Of a DNA stretch of 64,000 nt, positions 1 through 10,275 are shown in pieces. Source of the DNA: Metopolophium dirhodum. Lineage: Eukaryota; Arthropoda; Insecta; Hemiptera; Aphididae. The notes beneath the pieces are model-generated. The model did no database searches, had not been told where the DNA came from, and was given only the letters and a program-made list of their open reading frames with translations. A program made the position numbers and the translations under genes. The stretch lies in contig NC_083564.1 in NCBI RefSeq assembly GCF_019925205.1, positions 15,224,134-15,288,133 of the forward strand, written 5' to 3'. Position 1 is the first letter of the stretch, and each line of letters begins with the position of its first letter.

Positions 1-1
1 G

Positions 2-502
2 CAAGATAATGAGAAATGGTCCGATGTATTAAAAATAGTATTACACGCATATAATTCAGCAATACATTATTCGACAGGATATTCTCCGTTTTATTTACTT
101 CACGGTTACGAACCTAGTTTAATTTTTGACATCGCAGTAATCCCTAATTCATTAGAGCACTCAGTTATCGAAGAATTAAATAAATTACAGAGAGTTCGTG
201 ACACTATACCGGAGATATTAAAAAAAGCTTTTGAGAATCAAAAAACAAATATAGATAAAAATAAATCAGACATAGATTTTAAAGTAGGCGAACAGGTCTT
301 AGTAAAAATACCAGTACGTAAACATACATTTTCCGATAGATATGATGGACCATATCCCATAATAAAGAAATTAAATACAAATTCATATTTAATAAAATTA
401 CCTAAGAATGGTAAATTAGTAGATGTGCCAATTCATGTACAACAAATAAAGAAATTTATCGATAAAAAACACCCAACGCATAGTACGTATTATTATTCAT
501 AA
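2..502 (+). CDS. LTR-retrotransposon pol, integrase C-terminus (partial)
   Basis: The frame is open from the left window edge for 166 codons to a TAA stop. The first residues read as the end of an integrase catalytic domain, including STGYSPFYLLHG, a common landmark after the catalytic Glu in Ty3/gypsy integrases. About residue 115 there is a GPY/F-like module (YDGPYPIIKK), which in this family lies in the DNA-binding C-terminal part. The protein is lysine-rich at the end. The protease, RT, RNase H and catalytic core would lie upstream of the window. An env-like remnant follows about 130 bases downstream, which suggests an errantivirus-like order (pol then env). No stop or frameshift is visible in this stretch. 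Integrase identity is fairly secure; the exact clade is inference. Confidence 0.8.
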   Translation, partial: QDNEKWSDVLKIVLHAYNSAIHYSTGYSPFYLLHGYEPSLIFDIAVIPNSLEHSVIEELNKLQRVRDTIPEILKKAFENQKTNIDKNKSDIDFKVGEQVLVKIPVRKHTFSDRYDGPYPIIKKLNTNSYLIKLPKNGKLVDVPIHVQQIKKFIDKKHPTHSTYYYS

Positions 503-632
503 TAAAAAGAAACCCGATATCAGCATGAAATAAGGCGATTTCATTATTATACCTATATTGTATTATTGCATATTACATACAGATTAGTCTCACGACAACC
601 GTCAATCGAACACTTGTTCTTACATTTTCAGT

Positions 633-1121
633 ATGTTAATATCTTATAAAAAATTAGTATGCCCAGATAATAGTAAAATACTAAAACTATTTGGAACAGG
701 GATCCTATCAATAAACGAAGCTTGCTATGTAACAACCCCTACAACAATTTTAAAACCAAATAATTGTTATGCTAATATGACGACAAATATAGACTTTGCA
801 CCACAATTTCACTTAACAAATGTGTCTACAAACTTAATAAATAAAATTAATAAAATACAAGAACCACCAATAACTATACCGGTATTAAAGACGATAGACA
901 ACCAATTATCTGATATATCAAAATCTTCTAATTCATTAGACTCTGTAATAAACATGTTAGAAATACAAGAAGAAAGTTTAAGAAAGGAAACATATTTAAC
1001 TACTCATAATTATTCATTATACGCTGTAATAATAATTGTAGGGTATATAGTTATACACATTATCATAAAATATATCAAAAATAAATGCAGAAGTTATTTT
1101 TTAGAGACTGCAACAACCTAA
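633..1121 (+). pseudogene. env-like remnant of an insect LTR retroelement
   Basis: This is a 162-codon frame just downstream of pol. It has a hydrophobic segment at about residues 129-148 followed by a short basic tail (KYIKNK), so the product would be a C-terminally anchored membrane protein. There are Cys at 10, 31, 45 and 152 and NxS/T sites at 48 and 63. Position in the element and topology resemble the C-terminal part of the envelope-like proteins of errantiviruses. It is far shorter than a usual insect env, so most of the ectodomain is missing. A polypyrimidine-AG stretch (cttacattttcag) sits directly before the start and could be the splice acceptor expected for an env transcript. The env assignment rests on position and topology, not on a recognised conserved motif. 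Confidence 0.5.
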
Positions 1122-1290
1122 CCAATACGTAGACGTCAAAAAAGTTATTTAGATGCACCAGTTTAAAAATAAAAAAAAATTAGAAAATATTAGAAATAAA
1201 TGCAGAATGTACTTTTAGGGGCTACACTAGCCCAAACATTACAAATACGTCAAGTAAATCATTTAGTCGCACTCGTTTAAAGAATAAATA
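1080..1290 (+). repeat. imperfect tandem duplication, about 115-bp period
   Basis: The end of the env-like frame (aaatgcagaagttattttt...) recurs in diverged form about 115 bases later (aaatgcagaatgtactttt...). Both copies continue through a similar gactgcaac/ggctacact stretch and a run resembling atttagatgcacc/atttagtcgcact. The second copy is non-coding. Confidence 0.55.
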
Positions 1291-3070
1291 ATTACATAGT
1301 ATTTAAATGATACAATAAAAATATAACACATAATATATTCTACAATAGTCTATGTATAATGAAAGTAAAATCAATGGTAATTAAAGAAATAAAAAAAAAA
1401 AACTTAATGTGCGTTGTTTGTGTGCCCTTATTTATACGAAGACCTATAATTAATAAACTTACTTAAAAGTTTTTCAAATTATTCGAAAATTGTTATGACT
1501 TCATTAAAAGTATAATAAGTATCAGAGTTTAGGCACAACTAGAGTTATAATAAATCAATTTTTATTATGTTCAAAAAATTTATTTGTTAGATATTTAAAT
1601 TCTAGAAAGAGACCTTGTGAGTCGGCATTTCATAATGTGTCCACATTGACCCCACCTAGAACAATCTCTTATCAAGTATTTCAAACATGGATAGATATGA
1701 AAATTGAGAAAAATATATCTTAATGACCTAAACTATATACATTCAAAAATATATATTTTAATGAAATTTATTTATACGCATATATAAAATGACCAAAAGC
1801 GTTAAATATTACGATGATAAATTTGTGTTTCCTTATTCTTGTCATATATAACAAGGAAAGACATAATTTTTATGATAAAGTGGGTAGAATTTTTTTACTA
1901 CTAGCAGTTATACCGAAAAAGGCAAAGTATTAGCCAATTTATGAATAATTTTATTCTTATAAATACTTACGTTTGAAATATGAAAACCAAGTATTTAAAC
2001 GTTATAAAGCGCAAATTTTGATACAGAACGAAATAGGTATACTATATTATTTTAATTATACTTATTTTAAATGAAACTATAGACATCTATTACTTTCATT
2101 AAAGGAATTATGGTCAAGACAAAAATGTATCGATAATTATGAGGCACACATCATACCACTTCGACGTTGTTATAGATACTAAATAAAACTAAATTTGAAT
2201 AGGATTTCAAAGTATTTTTCATTATAACAAACAAGGAGGCTATTTGTTACTTTTTGTTCCCTGTTTCCAATTGGATATAACATAGTACAAAACGTATGCA
2301 TGGGTTATTGATGAATGAATGATGACGATGTTAATAATATTTTTGATATAATAAAATATACACTGTATACTAATCATAGATGATTTCAGAATGAGTAGCA
2401 AAACAAGAGCAATGATTTACGATGTTATGAATGACATTCTTAAACAGCTGTTTTAACGGCTATACAGTAATGACGTTTTCTTTATACTTTTATTATATAC
2501 TTGATATTTTTTTTTTTTACTAACAAATAGTTTTAGTTTATTATGGCTTTATGTAAACCTGAGAACCACTATTGTTCTAAACATTGTAAACCCAAATCTA
2601 TAGTAATAATTTTAAGGCATGTCTACTTGTCACAAAATAATCTGTAAACTTATCCAATTTTTGGCAACGTTTTTCATTGGATAGGTAAGCAATAATGAAT
2701 AAATACAATTTTTATAATGTATAATTTTTATTTTATGTGTATAATGTATATGTATATATAGTATATATTATACATGTAATTCTATTTTTTTTTATTATTT
2801 CTTTTTCTTCTTTTAAAAAAATAACGTAATAATGACATGACCACCAAAAGTAACTTAAATTTAAATGAGTAAAATATAACCGTGTTATATCCTGAGAAGA
2901 TTAAATGAGGGATTTTCCGACAAGGCTATATTCACCGAGAAGTACGGAATAGATCTTCATCGTCGAAAATAACCAAGGTATAATCACGTGTTTACTAACA
3001 TATACCTTTGATTACAGTTTTTTTTAATTTTAATTTTTTTTTCAATTTAAAATCTGAGGGCAGATTTTAA
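1291..3070. other. AT-rich stretch, no gene seen
   Basis: About 1.8 kb of AT-rich sequence lies between the env-like remnant and the polypurine tract. No supported coding region, RNA gene or terminal repeat was recognised. If the upstream pol/env and the downstream LTR belong to one element, this is an unusually long 3' non-coding region or contains an unrecognised older insertion. Confidence 0.5.
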
Positions 3071-3087
3071 GTGGCGAGGGGGGTAAC
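3071..3087 (+). other. polypurine tract next to an LTR
   Basis: The purine-rich stretch gtggcgaggggggtaac lies immediately before a TGTAACG LTR-type start. This is the expected place for plus-strand priming of an LTR retroelement. Confidence 0.55.
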
Positions 3088-3646
3088 TGTAACGATTCGC
3101 AGTTTACTGACTCGTCATTTATGTCGCACTCGGCGAATTTGCTTAGGTAAACAGAAAACAGGAACGTAGAGTACGAGCATATGTATTATTGGCATAGCAG
3201 CCAGTCGAGTTTTGAACCGTGAAATAGAGACTATACATCAGTCTACTATAGTCATATTTATAATATTATTAAACGTAATTAATTGATTAACTTTAAGTAT
3301 AATATAATAACGTACCTAATAGTTAAATTATAATAATTCAGTATTGTTCAACTCGTATTCCGCTACTCCTGTTATCTTCAATATACTACCCTTAAGAACA
3401 GGGTTACTCAGGTGATAGTGTATTTTATTGGTTATAATATTATAATTATTTTAGTCTTGAATAAAACATTGTATTCATTGCTATATCGTGTTAATTGTGT
3501 TAGTTTATGAACGCAGGTCATAAGTTTCTAGGACCTGTAAAATATAACTCAGAAAACTTTATTTATATCAATTCAACAACCCGGATCTAAGGACCGGTTC
3601 GTGTAGTGGGAAAAGCCAACCAACTACTCCTTAACTGGATAGAGTT
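3088..3646 (+). repeat. probable 3' LTR, interrupted by gypsy-1
   Basis: It starts TGTAACG directly after a polypurine tract, the same first seven bases as the two other plus-strand gypsy LTRs in this window. It contains a polyadenylation-type hexamer in the last third (gaataaaac). The right end is not resolved: a CA candidate lies near position 3576 (caattcaaca), or the LTR may continue on the far side of the gypsy-1 insertion from 10280, where a TATA-like gtataaatat occurs. It most likely belongs to the element whose pol and env remnants open the window. No second copy is in the window to test this. Confidence 0.5.
3643..3646 (+). repeat. left target-site duplication of gypsy-1 (AGTT)
   Basis: AGTT immediately precedes the 5' LTR and the same four bases immediately follow the 3' LTR. 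Four to six bases is the usual duplication length for Ty3/gypsy integrases. Confidence 0.8.
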
Positions 3647-4470
3647 TGTAACGAGACAGAATTAATAAGCATAAATGAAACAACCCGCGCCATCTACCGG
3701 ACATAACCAGCATCCGATGAAACGGTACCGAACCGACCTAATCGTGACTTTCCAGCATTTTACTCATCAGTAATACCACTAATGATCGCGTAAAGTGTTG
3801 TGGTACTTAATAACTTGACCTACTATAATGCCCATTACTTCTCCTGCCCGTAAAGCAACACATGTGTCGAATAACGACAAAAATGCGTCGAAATAGAAAA
3901 ACGCACTAACGCCGTACAGAGCGCGCGGCAGTACACGCGCTCTAAGACCGGACCACCTTACAAGAATTTCCGACACGGAAAAACACAAATTGATGTCAGC
4001 AATACAAAAATCAACCAGATTATTTAAAACTACATCAATATAATTTAGCCGCCCACATGAGAACTAACACGCATCATGCAGAAAACTAAGACAATGTGGT
4101 CAATGTTATTCAACACACCAACCAGCAGCAATAAGCACCAAACTACATTTATACAGGCCAGAGCAGAGCCTACGGTATCATATCAAATTCAAATCATTCA
4201 AATCAAAATCAAAACGTTCAATCATTCATTCAATCGTTCAATAGTTCTTTCATTCGTCATTTTAACGTAACTTCCCTCCACACCTCTCTTCCAGCCTTGA
4301 CAGTGTGAGTAGTGGTACGCCCTGGCAGCGTACTGATCAAGCTACTCACGCCTAGAGCATTGGAGAGAGCTCCCCCACAACACTCTCTGTGCGGAGTCGG
4401 TAGTGGTACGCCTTAGCAGCGTACTGTTCAAGCTACCGATTCCAAACAGCAGTGGTCGTTGTCCGCAACC

Positions 4471-4605
4471 GCCGACCGTCGCTGTCACCCGCACGCGCCA
4501 CCGTCGAGCTGGCCCGCCGACCGTCATCGTCACCCGCACGCGCCACCGTCAAGTCTGCCTGCCGACCGTCGCCGTCATTCACACGCGCCACCGTCGAACC
4601 AATTG
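4471..4605 (+). repeat. 45-bp tandem repeat x3 inside the 5' LTR
   Basis: Three head-to-tail units begin GCCGACCGTC at 4471, 4516 and 4561, each continuing with a CACGCGCCACCGTC core. The same array is present in the 3' LTR at 9700-9834. Copy number is equal in the two LTRs, as expected if both were made in one reverse-transcription event. Confidence 0.9.
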
Positions 4606-4842
4606 CCTGCAACTGTTATTGCCGCCGCTGTAGGACGTGCTGTCATCACAGCCACCACTCCGCGCCGCAACTAATACGTGCACCTAGGAAGCAGTGTTGT
4701 CGAGGACGAATCAACGCCCGATAGCCGCATCCTTTACACCCGCCAAACACCACCAACCGAGTCGGCTGTTTTGGTCTATCCATCAACCCTACGGCACCCA
4801 CGTGAATCATACCACTCATCAAACAACTAACGTATCGAATAT

Positions 4843-4932
4843 TTGTAGCTCAATGAGCAAATTATGTAAAAAGAAAATATTGTAAAAACTATTTAAAATT
4901 CTATACCAAAATATCTGTAGCTCGAAGAGCAC
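4843..4932 (+). repeat. repeated small hairpins near the LTR end
   Basis: Two short inverted repeats occur in similar context: gctcaatgagc at 4848-4858 and gctcgaagagc at 4920-4930, each preceded by a tttgta/tctgta stretch. Each can form a 4-bp stem with a 3-base loop. They lie in the region expected to be in the RNA ends (R/U5) and recur in the 3' LTR. Function unknown. Confidence 0.45.
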
Positions 4933-5048
4933 TGGTCAAAATAAAAGAACAACTGTATAACATAAATAAACTGTTTTGACTATTTACGTAAGAATAAAGA
5001 ACCATCACTCAATCACACAAAATAAACTGCGTTCTGCACTCTTACAAC

Positions 5049-5066
5049 TGGCGCCCAACACGGGAC
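5049..5066 (+). promoter_or_regulatory. gypsy-1 primer binding site
   Basis: TGGCGCCCAACACGGGAC begins two bases after the 5' LTR end. It starts TGG like normal tRNA-primed sites and resembles the lysine-tRNA type (TGGCGCCC...). The precise tRNA is inferred, not tested. Confidence 0.75.
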
Positions 5067-5138
5067 TCGATAGAGAAGACCCCTACATCATTTAAATAAA
5101 GAAGAAAACCTACATCGTTAAGTATCTACATCATTAAA

Positions 5139-8100
5139 ATGCCACCCAAAAAAGAAATGGTCAGCAAAGACGAATTCAACACACTAAAGAGAGAAATTGA
5201 ACGACACAGTCAACTATTAGTAAATCAATTACTACAGAAAATTGCTGACAATGAGGAAAAATACATACAGAAAATTGCCGACAATGAGGAAAAATATATG
5301 CAGAAAATTGCCGACAATGAAGAAAAATATATGCAGAAAATTACAGAACTAGAGGACGAGTTAAATGAAATTAAACTCAATTATAGTAATTTAAAAAAAA
5401 AACAGCAATATGTAAATAATCTAAGGGCAGAACCAGGACATATCAACGAAATGACCCGTCCGTCATTTTATGGTAACAACCGTGACATACACCCTGTTGA
5501 TTTCCTACATCGCCTGGACGAGTATTTCGCAATCAAACAACTATACGTGGGAGAAAAAATAATAGTTGTGGGAGACTGTCTCAAAGCAGCAGCACTCAGC
5601 TGGTTTTCAACCATAAGATTTCAACTAAGGGATTATGACGACTTTCGAAAGGCGTTCATTGATGAATACTGGTCAAGAGAAATCCAAATACAAGTGTGGA
5701 GCCAGTGTCTTGGTGTCACCCAAATACCGCAGAACACTAACTTTCGTGAACACTTTGCGACATGGGCTACCAAACTACGGCACCTTGAAGTACCTCACCT
5801 GTCAGAACAGGAAATAGTAAAAAATATTGCAAGACACTACCCGGGCTACCTAAGAGCCATTCTAGTATCAATGCCGGAGCGAACAATACTAGCCGCAATG
5901 AAGATACTAGGTGAGGAAGGACAAAACCAATCTAGCAAGGACAACACTCGGAACCAACAGCAACACAACAATCAACACGAGAACAGTCATCAGAACAACA
6001 ACACAGAAGGGCAACCAACACGAAACAATTGGATCAATAGGCCTTACACTCGGAACAACAATAATCAACAGAACAATCGATGGAACAATCGACAAAACAA
6101 TCAGAATACACCCAGAGATAACAATCAACAAATCAACCAAGTTACCGCCAGCAACGAAAATGATGAACCGGAACAAACCATAAACCAGATGGAAAGCAAT
6201 GGTGAGTCATTCAGCCCTTACATACGGTGTCTTATTGAAGGAGAAGAAATAGAAGTACTAGTAGACACCAGAGCGACAATAAGTGTTTTGACCAAAGAGG
6301 TAGTTGACACTATTATCAGGAAAAATCCAAAAGTACCACAATTACCTGTCACTGGGGTAAAGATCAGTAATGCAGTCGGTAAACAAATATGCAAAACATC
6401 AAAGCAAGTATTTTGTCAATGTCAACTTGGAGGAGCCACCATAGTAACCAACTTCGTGCAAGTCGAGGGACTGAACGAACGAGGGATTATCGGGTCGGAC
6501 ATATTAAATAAATATCATACACAAATTGACTTTGACAATCATACCATCAGAATGAAAATATCAGGACAAATCTACCTGATACCATTTTCAAAAAAATTAC
6601 CGAAAATAACTGCACCACAGGGTAGTTTACAAGACATCACAATCGATGAATGCAGTGAAGAAAACAAAGACAATCAAGTACCAATCAGTGATGAAGAAAG
6701 TGAGCAATTCGACGCCCTCATGAACCGATATGCCCACATTTTTTCGGACCACCCAGGAAAAATCGCAGCATTTGAGTGTCAAATTCGGGTAACCCAGGGG
6801 ACCCCGATTTATCAAAAACCATACCCCATTCCGGTATCGAAGAGTAATCGAATCGACCAAGAGATCCAGCGAATGTTGGAACTAGATATAATAGAGACAT
6901 CTACATCACCTTGGTCATCTCCCATGGTGGGGATTGAGAAAAAAAACGGTGACGTCCGGATATTCATTGATGCTAGGAAAATAAACACCCGCATCATCCC
7001 TGATCGGGAACGTCCGATGAACATTGAAGACATAATGAACAAATTTCAAGGGGTAAAGTACTTGAGTTCCATAGACCTAACCGCTGGTTATTGGCAGTGT
7101 CCGTTGAAACGAGAGTGTCGCGAGATCACGGCATTTTTGCATAAAGGTAGAAACTATCAATATAAGGTATTACCTTTCGGACTAGTGAACTCCGTTGCGG
7201 AATTTCAAAAGATACTGGATCAAGTCCTCGGACCCGAAATACTTCAATTTGTCGCCATATACGTGGACGACATTCACATTACATCGAAAAGTTTCGCGGA
7301 ACATATACACCATCTCGAAGCAATTTTCAAAAAGTTTGCGGAACACAACGTAACAATTAATTTCAAAAAATCAGCATTTTTGCGGAAATCAGTCATCTTC
7401 CTAGGCCACGTAATATCAGCGGAAGGCATGACCATGGACCCAGAGAAAGTCAAAGCAATACAAAATTTCCAGCCACCAAAAAACAAAAAGCAAGTACAAG
7501 CATTCATAGGTTTCATTAACTTCTATAGGAAGTACATACGCGATCTATCACAGAACACGGAAGTTCTAAGCGAACTAACCAAGAAAAAAAGCACCTGGGA
7601 TTGGGGAAGTCGACAACAACAAGCCTTCGAAGAAATTAAACAAAAGTTCCTCGAAGATATCGTCATACAGTACCCTGATTTCAATAATAAATTCTACATC
7701 AGCACCGACGCCTCACACACGCATTTAGGCGCCGAACTCTTTCAAATAAACCAAAGTGGCCATCATCAGACTTTAAGTTTCATCAGTAGGACCCTCAGCA
7801 CAGCTGAACGAAACTACGGAACAACTGAACTTGAACTCCTCGCAATAGTATTTGCGTGCAAGAAGTTCCGCAACTATATTTTAGGCTACGAAACGCATCT
7901 ATTAACGGATCATCAAGCACTCGTATTTTTAAATAGCTGCCAACTGTTAAATTCCAGATTAACACGATGGGCAATCAAACTGCAAGAATATAACTTATAC
8001 ATCGAACACATTCCAGGGAAAGACAACGTGGGTGCGGACACCTTAACCAGATACCCGCAGTCACCTGACGCAGACTTCAAAAACATACAGATCGCCATCA

Positions 8101-8666
8101 ACAAATTAATGTTGAACGAATACAGCCAATCACTGGTACAACAATTCGGCCAACTTGAACAACTACAGCAAGCTGATCCGAAGTTACGAAGAATATTATT
8201 ACAAGTAGACAACAAAAAATACGAACAACAATTTGTCATATTTAACAAACTACTATTTACAAAAAAGCCACAAGGACGGTACCTCCTTATGATTCCCCAA
8301 ATGATGAGCAGGGCAATAATCCAGGAGACGCATGAAAGATACGGACATTTGGGACCATCAAAGACGTATCAAATGCTACACCGACAGTATCAACTATCCA
8401 ATATGTACCGCACAGTCAAACGAATCCTTAAGACGTGTGACCTATGTCAAAAGGCCAAGTGCAGCAATCAACGAGCTAGGGGACCAATGCAGAGCATATT
8501 GCCCACCGAGCTACTACAAATCGTGTCTTTGGACCTGATGGGACCGTTACCAAGGGGACACAACGGACAAAATATAGTATCCACACACAACATTAAAAAT
8601 GTCAAACGGTACATGCCTCCAGACCCAGGGAAATGCGGTACTGAAGACAATCCTGCAAAACAATAA
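5139..8666 (+). CDS. gypsy-1 gag-pol polyprotein, C-terminally truncated
   Basis: A single 1175-codon frame. Residues about 30-95 are a coiled-coil region with near-exact 11-residue repeats (DNEEKYMQKIA type). A retrotransposon gag-like domain follows (about 105-260), then an N/Q-rich stretch instead of a CCHC zinc knuckle. The aspartic protease core reads VDTRAT with Asp at 376, so the usual Gly of D-T/S-G is Arg, which probably inactivates it. RT carries YVDD at 708-711, and RNase H follows with its first Asp near 857. The integrase zinc domain is present (His 1065, then CDLCQ). The catalytic core has only its first Asp (about 1132) and then runs into unrelated residues to the stop. The second Asp and the Glu are absent, so the integrase cannot be active. 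The frame is otherwise free of stops, consistent with its youth. Confidence 0.93.
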   Translation: MPPKKEMVSKDEFNTLKREIERHSQLLVNQLLQKIADNEEKYIQKIADNEEKYMQKIADNEEKYMQKITELEDELNEIKLNYSNLKKKQQYVNNLRAEPGHINEMTRPSFYGNNRDIHPVDFLHRLDEYFAIKQLYVGEKIIVVGDCLKAAALSWFSTIRFQLRDYDDFRKAFIDEYWSREIQIQVWSQCLGVTQIPQNTNFREHFATWATKLRHLEVPHLSEQEIVKNIARHYPGYLRAILVSMPERTILAAMKILGEEGQNQSSKDNTRNQQQHNNQHENSHQNNNTEGQPTRNNWINRPYTRNNNNQQNNRWNNRQNNQNTPRDNNQQINQVTASNENDEPEQTINQMESNGESFSPYIRCLIEGEEIEVLVDTRATISVLTKEVVDTIIRKNPKVPQLPVTGVKISNAVGKQICKTSKQVFCQCQLGGATIVTNFVQVEGLNERGIIGSDILNKYHTQIDFDNHTIRMKISGQIYLIPFSKKLPKITAPQGSLQDITIDECSEENKDNQVPISDEESEQFDALMNRYAHIFSDHPGKIAAFECQIRVTQGTPIYQKPYPIPVSKSNRIDQEIQRMLELDIIETSTSPWSSPMVGIEKKNGDVRIFIDARKINTRIIPDRERPMNIEDIMNKFQGVKYLSSIDLTAGYWQCPLKRECREITAFLHKGRNYQYKVLPFGLVNSVAEFQKILDQVLGPEILQFVAIYVDDIHITSKSFAEHIHHLEAIFKKFAEHNVTINFKKSAFLRKSVIFLGHVISAEGMTMDPEKVKAIQNFQPPKNKKQVQAFIGFINFYRKYIRDLSQNTEVLSELTKKKSTWDWGSRQQQAFEEIKQKFLEDIVIQYPDFNNKFYISTDASHTHLGAELFQINQSGHHQTLSFISRTLSTAERNYGTTELELLAIVFACKKFRNYILGYETHLLTDHQALVFLNSCQLLNSRLTRWAIKLQEYNLYIEHIPGKDNVGADTLTRYPQSPDADFKNIQIAINKLMLNEYSQSLVQQFGQLEQLQQADPKLRRILLQVDNKKYEQQFVIFNKLLFTKKPQGRYLLMIPQMMSRAIIQETHERYGHLGPSKTYQMLHRQYQLSNMYRTVKRILKTCDLCQKAKCSNQRARGPMQSILPTELLQIVSLDLMGPLPRGHNGQNIVSTHNIKNVKRYMPPDPGKCGTEDNPAKQ

Positions 8667-8875
8667 AGCAAAATACATAAAGTTATCATTCATCAGAGCT
8701 AAGTACACAACCATAACCTTTTTTTTTGTACTTACAGATGAATGATAATATGCCGCAAACCCGGCTGAATAACCACCTGTACCGAGTGTATTCAAAGGTT
8801 TACATTTATTTTTTTTATACTTAGTTTTCATTTACATTTAAAAAAGAAAAAAAAAATAAATGTAAAAGGGGACTA
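8667..8875 (+). other. gypsy-1 3' untranslated region and polypurine tract
   Basis: It holds the end of the interior after the truncated integrase, A-rich near its right end. The final purine run AAAAGGGGA (about 8864-8872), followed by cta, leads directly into the 3' LTR and is the probable plus-strand primer. Confidence 0.75.
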
Positions 8876-10275
8876 TGTAACGAGACAGAATTAATAAGCA
8901 TAAATGAAACAACCCGCGCCATCTACCGGACATAACCAGCATCCGATGAAACGGTACCGAACCGACCTAATCGTGACTTTCCAGCATTTTACTCATCAGT
9001 AATACCACTAATGATCGCGTAAAGTGTTGTGGTACTTAATAACTTGACCTACTATAATGCCCATTACTTCTCCTGCCCGTAAAGCAACACATGTGTCGAA
9101 TAACGACAAAAATGCGTCGAAATAGAAAAACGCACTAACGCCGTACAGAGCGCGCGGCAGTACACGCGCTCTAAGACCGGACCACCTTACAAGAATTTCC
9201 GACACGGAAAAACACAAATTGATGTCAGCAATACAAAAATCAACCAGATTATTTAAAACTACATCAATATAATTTAGCCGCCCACATGAGAACTAACACG
9301 CATCATGCAGAAAACTAAGACAATGTGGTCAATGTTATTCAACACACCAACCAGCAGCAATAAGCACCAAACTACATTTATACAGGCCAGAGCAGAGCCT
9401 ACGGTATCATATCAAATTCAAATCATTCAAATCAAAATCAAAACGTTCAATCATTCATTCAATCGTTCAATAGTTCTTTCATTCGTCATTTTAACGTAAC
9501 TTCCCTCCACACCTCTCTTCCAGCCTTGACAGTGTGAGTAGTGGTACGCCCTGGCAGCGTACTGATCAAGCTACTCACGCCTAGAGCATTGGAGAGAGCT
9601 CCCCCACAACACTCTCTGTGCGGAGTCGGTAGTGGTACGCCTTAGCAGCGTACTGTTCAAGCTACCGATTCCAAACAGCAGTGGTCGTTGTCCGCAACCG
9701 CCGACCGTCGCTGTCACCCGCACGCGCCACCGTCGAGCTGGCCCGCCGACCGTCATCGTCACCCGCACGCGCCACCGTCAAGTCTGCCTGCCGACCGTCG
9801 CCGTCATTCACACGCGCCACCGTCGAACCAATTGCCTGCAACTGTTATTGCCGCCGCTGTAGGACGTGCTGTCATCACAGCCACCACTCCGCGCCGCAAC
9901 TAATACGTGCACCTAGGAAGCAGTGTTGTCGAGGACGAATCAACGCCCGATAGCCGCATCCTTTACACCCGCCAAACACCACCAACCGAGTCGGCTGTTT
10001 TGGTCTATCCATCAACCCTACGGCACCCACGTGAATCATACCACTCATCAAACAACTAACGTATCGAATATTTGTAGCTCAATGAGCAAATTATGTAAAA
10101 AGAAAATATTGTAAAAACTATTTAAAATTCTATACCAAAATATCTGTAGCTCGAAGAGCACTGGTCAAAATAAAAGAACAACTGTATAACATAAATAAAC
10201 TGTTTTGACTATTTACGTAAGAATAAAGAACCATCACTCAATCACACAAAATAAACTGCGTTCTGCACTCTTACA
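8876..10275 (+). repeat. gypsy-1 3' LTR (1400 bp)
   Basis: Copy of the 5' LTR at a constant offset of 5229 bases, same TGTAACG start and TTACA end. No difference was found in the segments compared. It is followed at once by AGTT (10276-10279), the right half of the target duplication. Confidence 0.93.

Larger units (their letters stand above)
3647..5046 (+). repeat. gypsy-1 5' LTR (1400 bp)
   Basis: Starts TGTAACGAG and ends CTTACA, with the TG...CA boundaries confirmed by comparison with the second copy 5229 bases downstream. The right half is locally GC-rich. It holds a duplicated segment (gtagtggtacgcc...gcagcgtactg at about 4308 and 4400) and a 45-bp tandem array. Several AATAAA hexamers lie near the end, as expected for an R/U5 boundary. 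Short reading frames inside the LTR are not treated as genes. Confidence 0.93.
3647..10275 (+). mobile_element. gypsy-1: young, integrase-truncated Ty3/gypsy element
   Basis: A structurally complete LTR element of 6629 bp with 1400-bp LTRs (TGTAACG...CTTACA), a primer binding site, one gag-pol frame, a polypurine tract and a 4-bp AGTT target duplication. Every translated segment I could compare between the two LTRs is identical, so insertion was very recent. The interior is only 3829 bp because most of integrase is missing. It cannot be autonomous: integrase stops after its first catalytic Asp, and the protease motif is altered. It sits inside an older LTR-like sequence. Confidence 0.92.

Noticed and set aside
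3779..4885. Several short frames in the gypsy-1 LTR, repeated identically at 9008-10114
   Set aside because: They overlap each other in several frames. Their identity between LTRs reflects the recent LTR duplication, not coding constraint.
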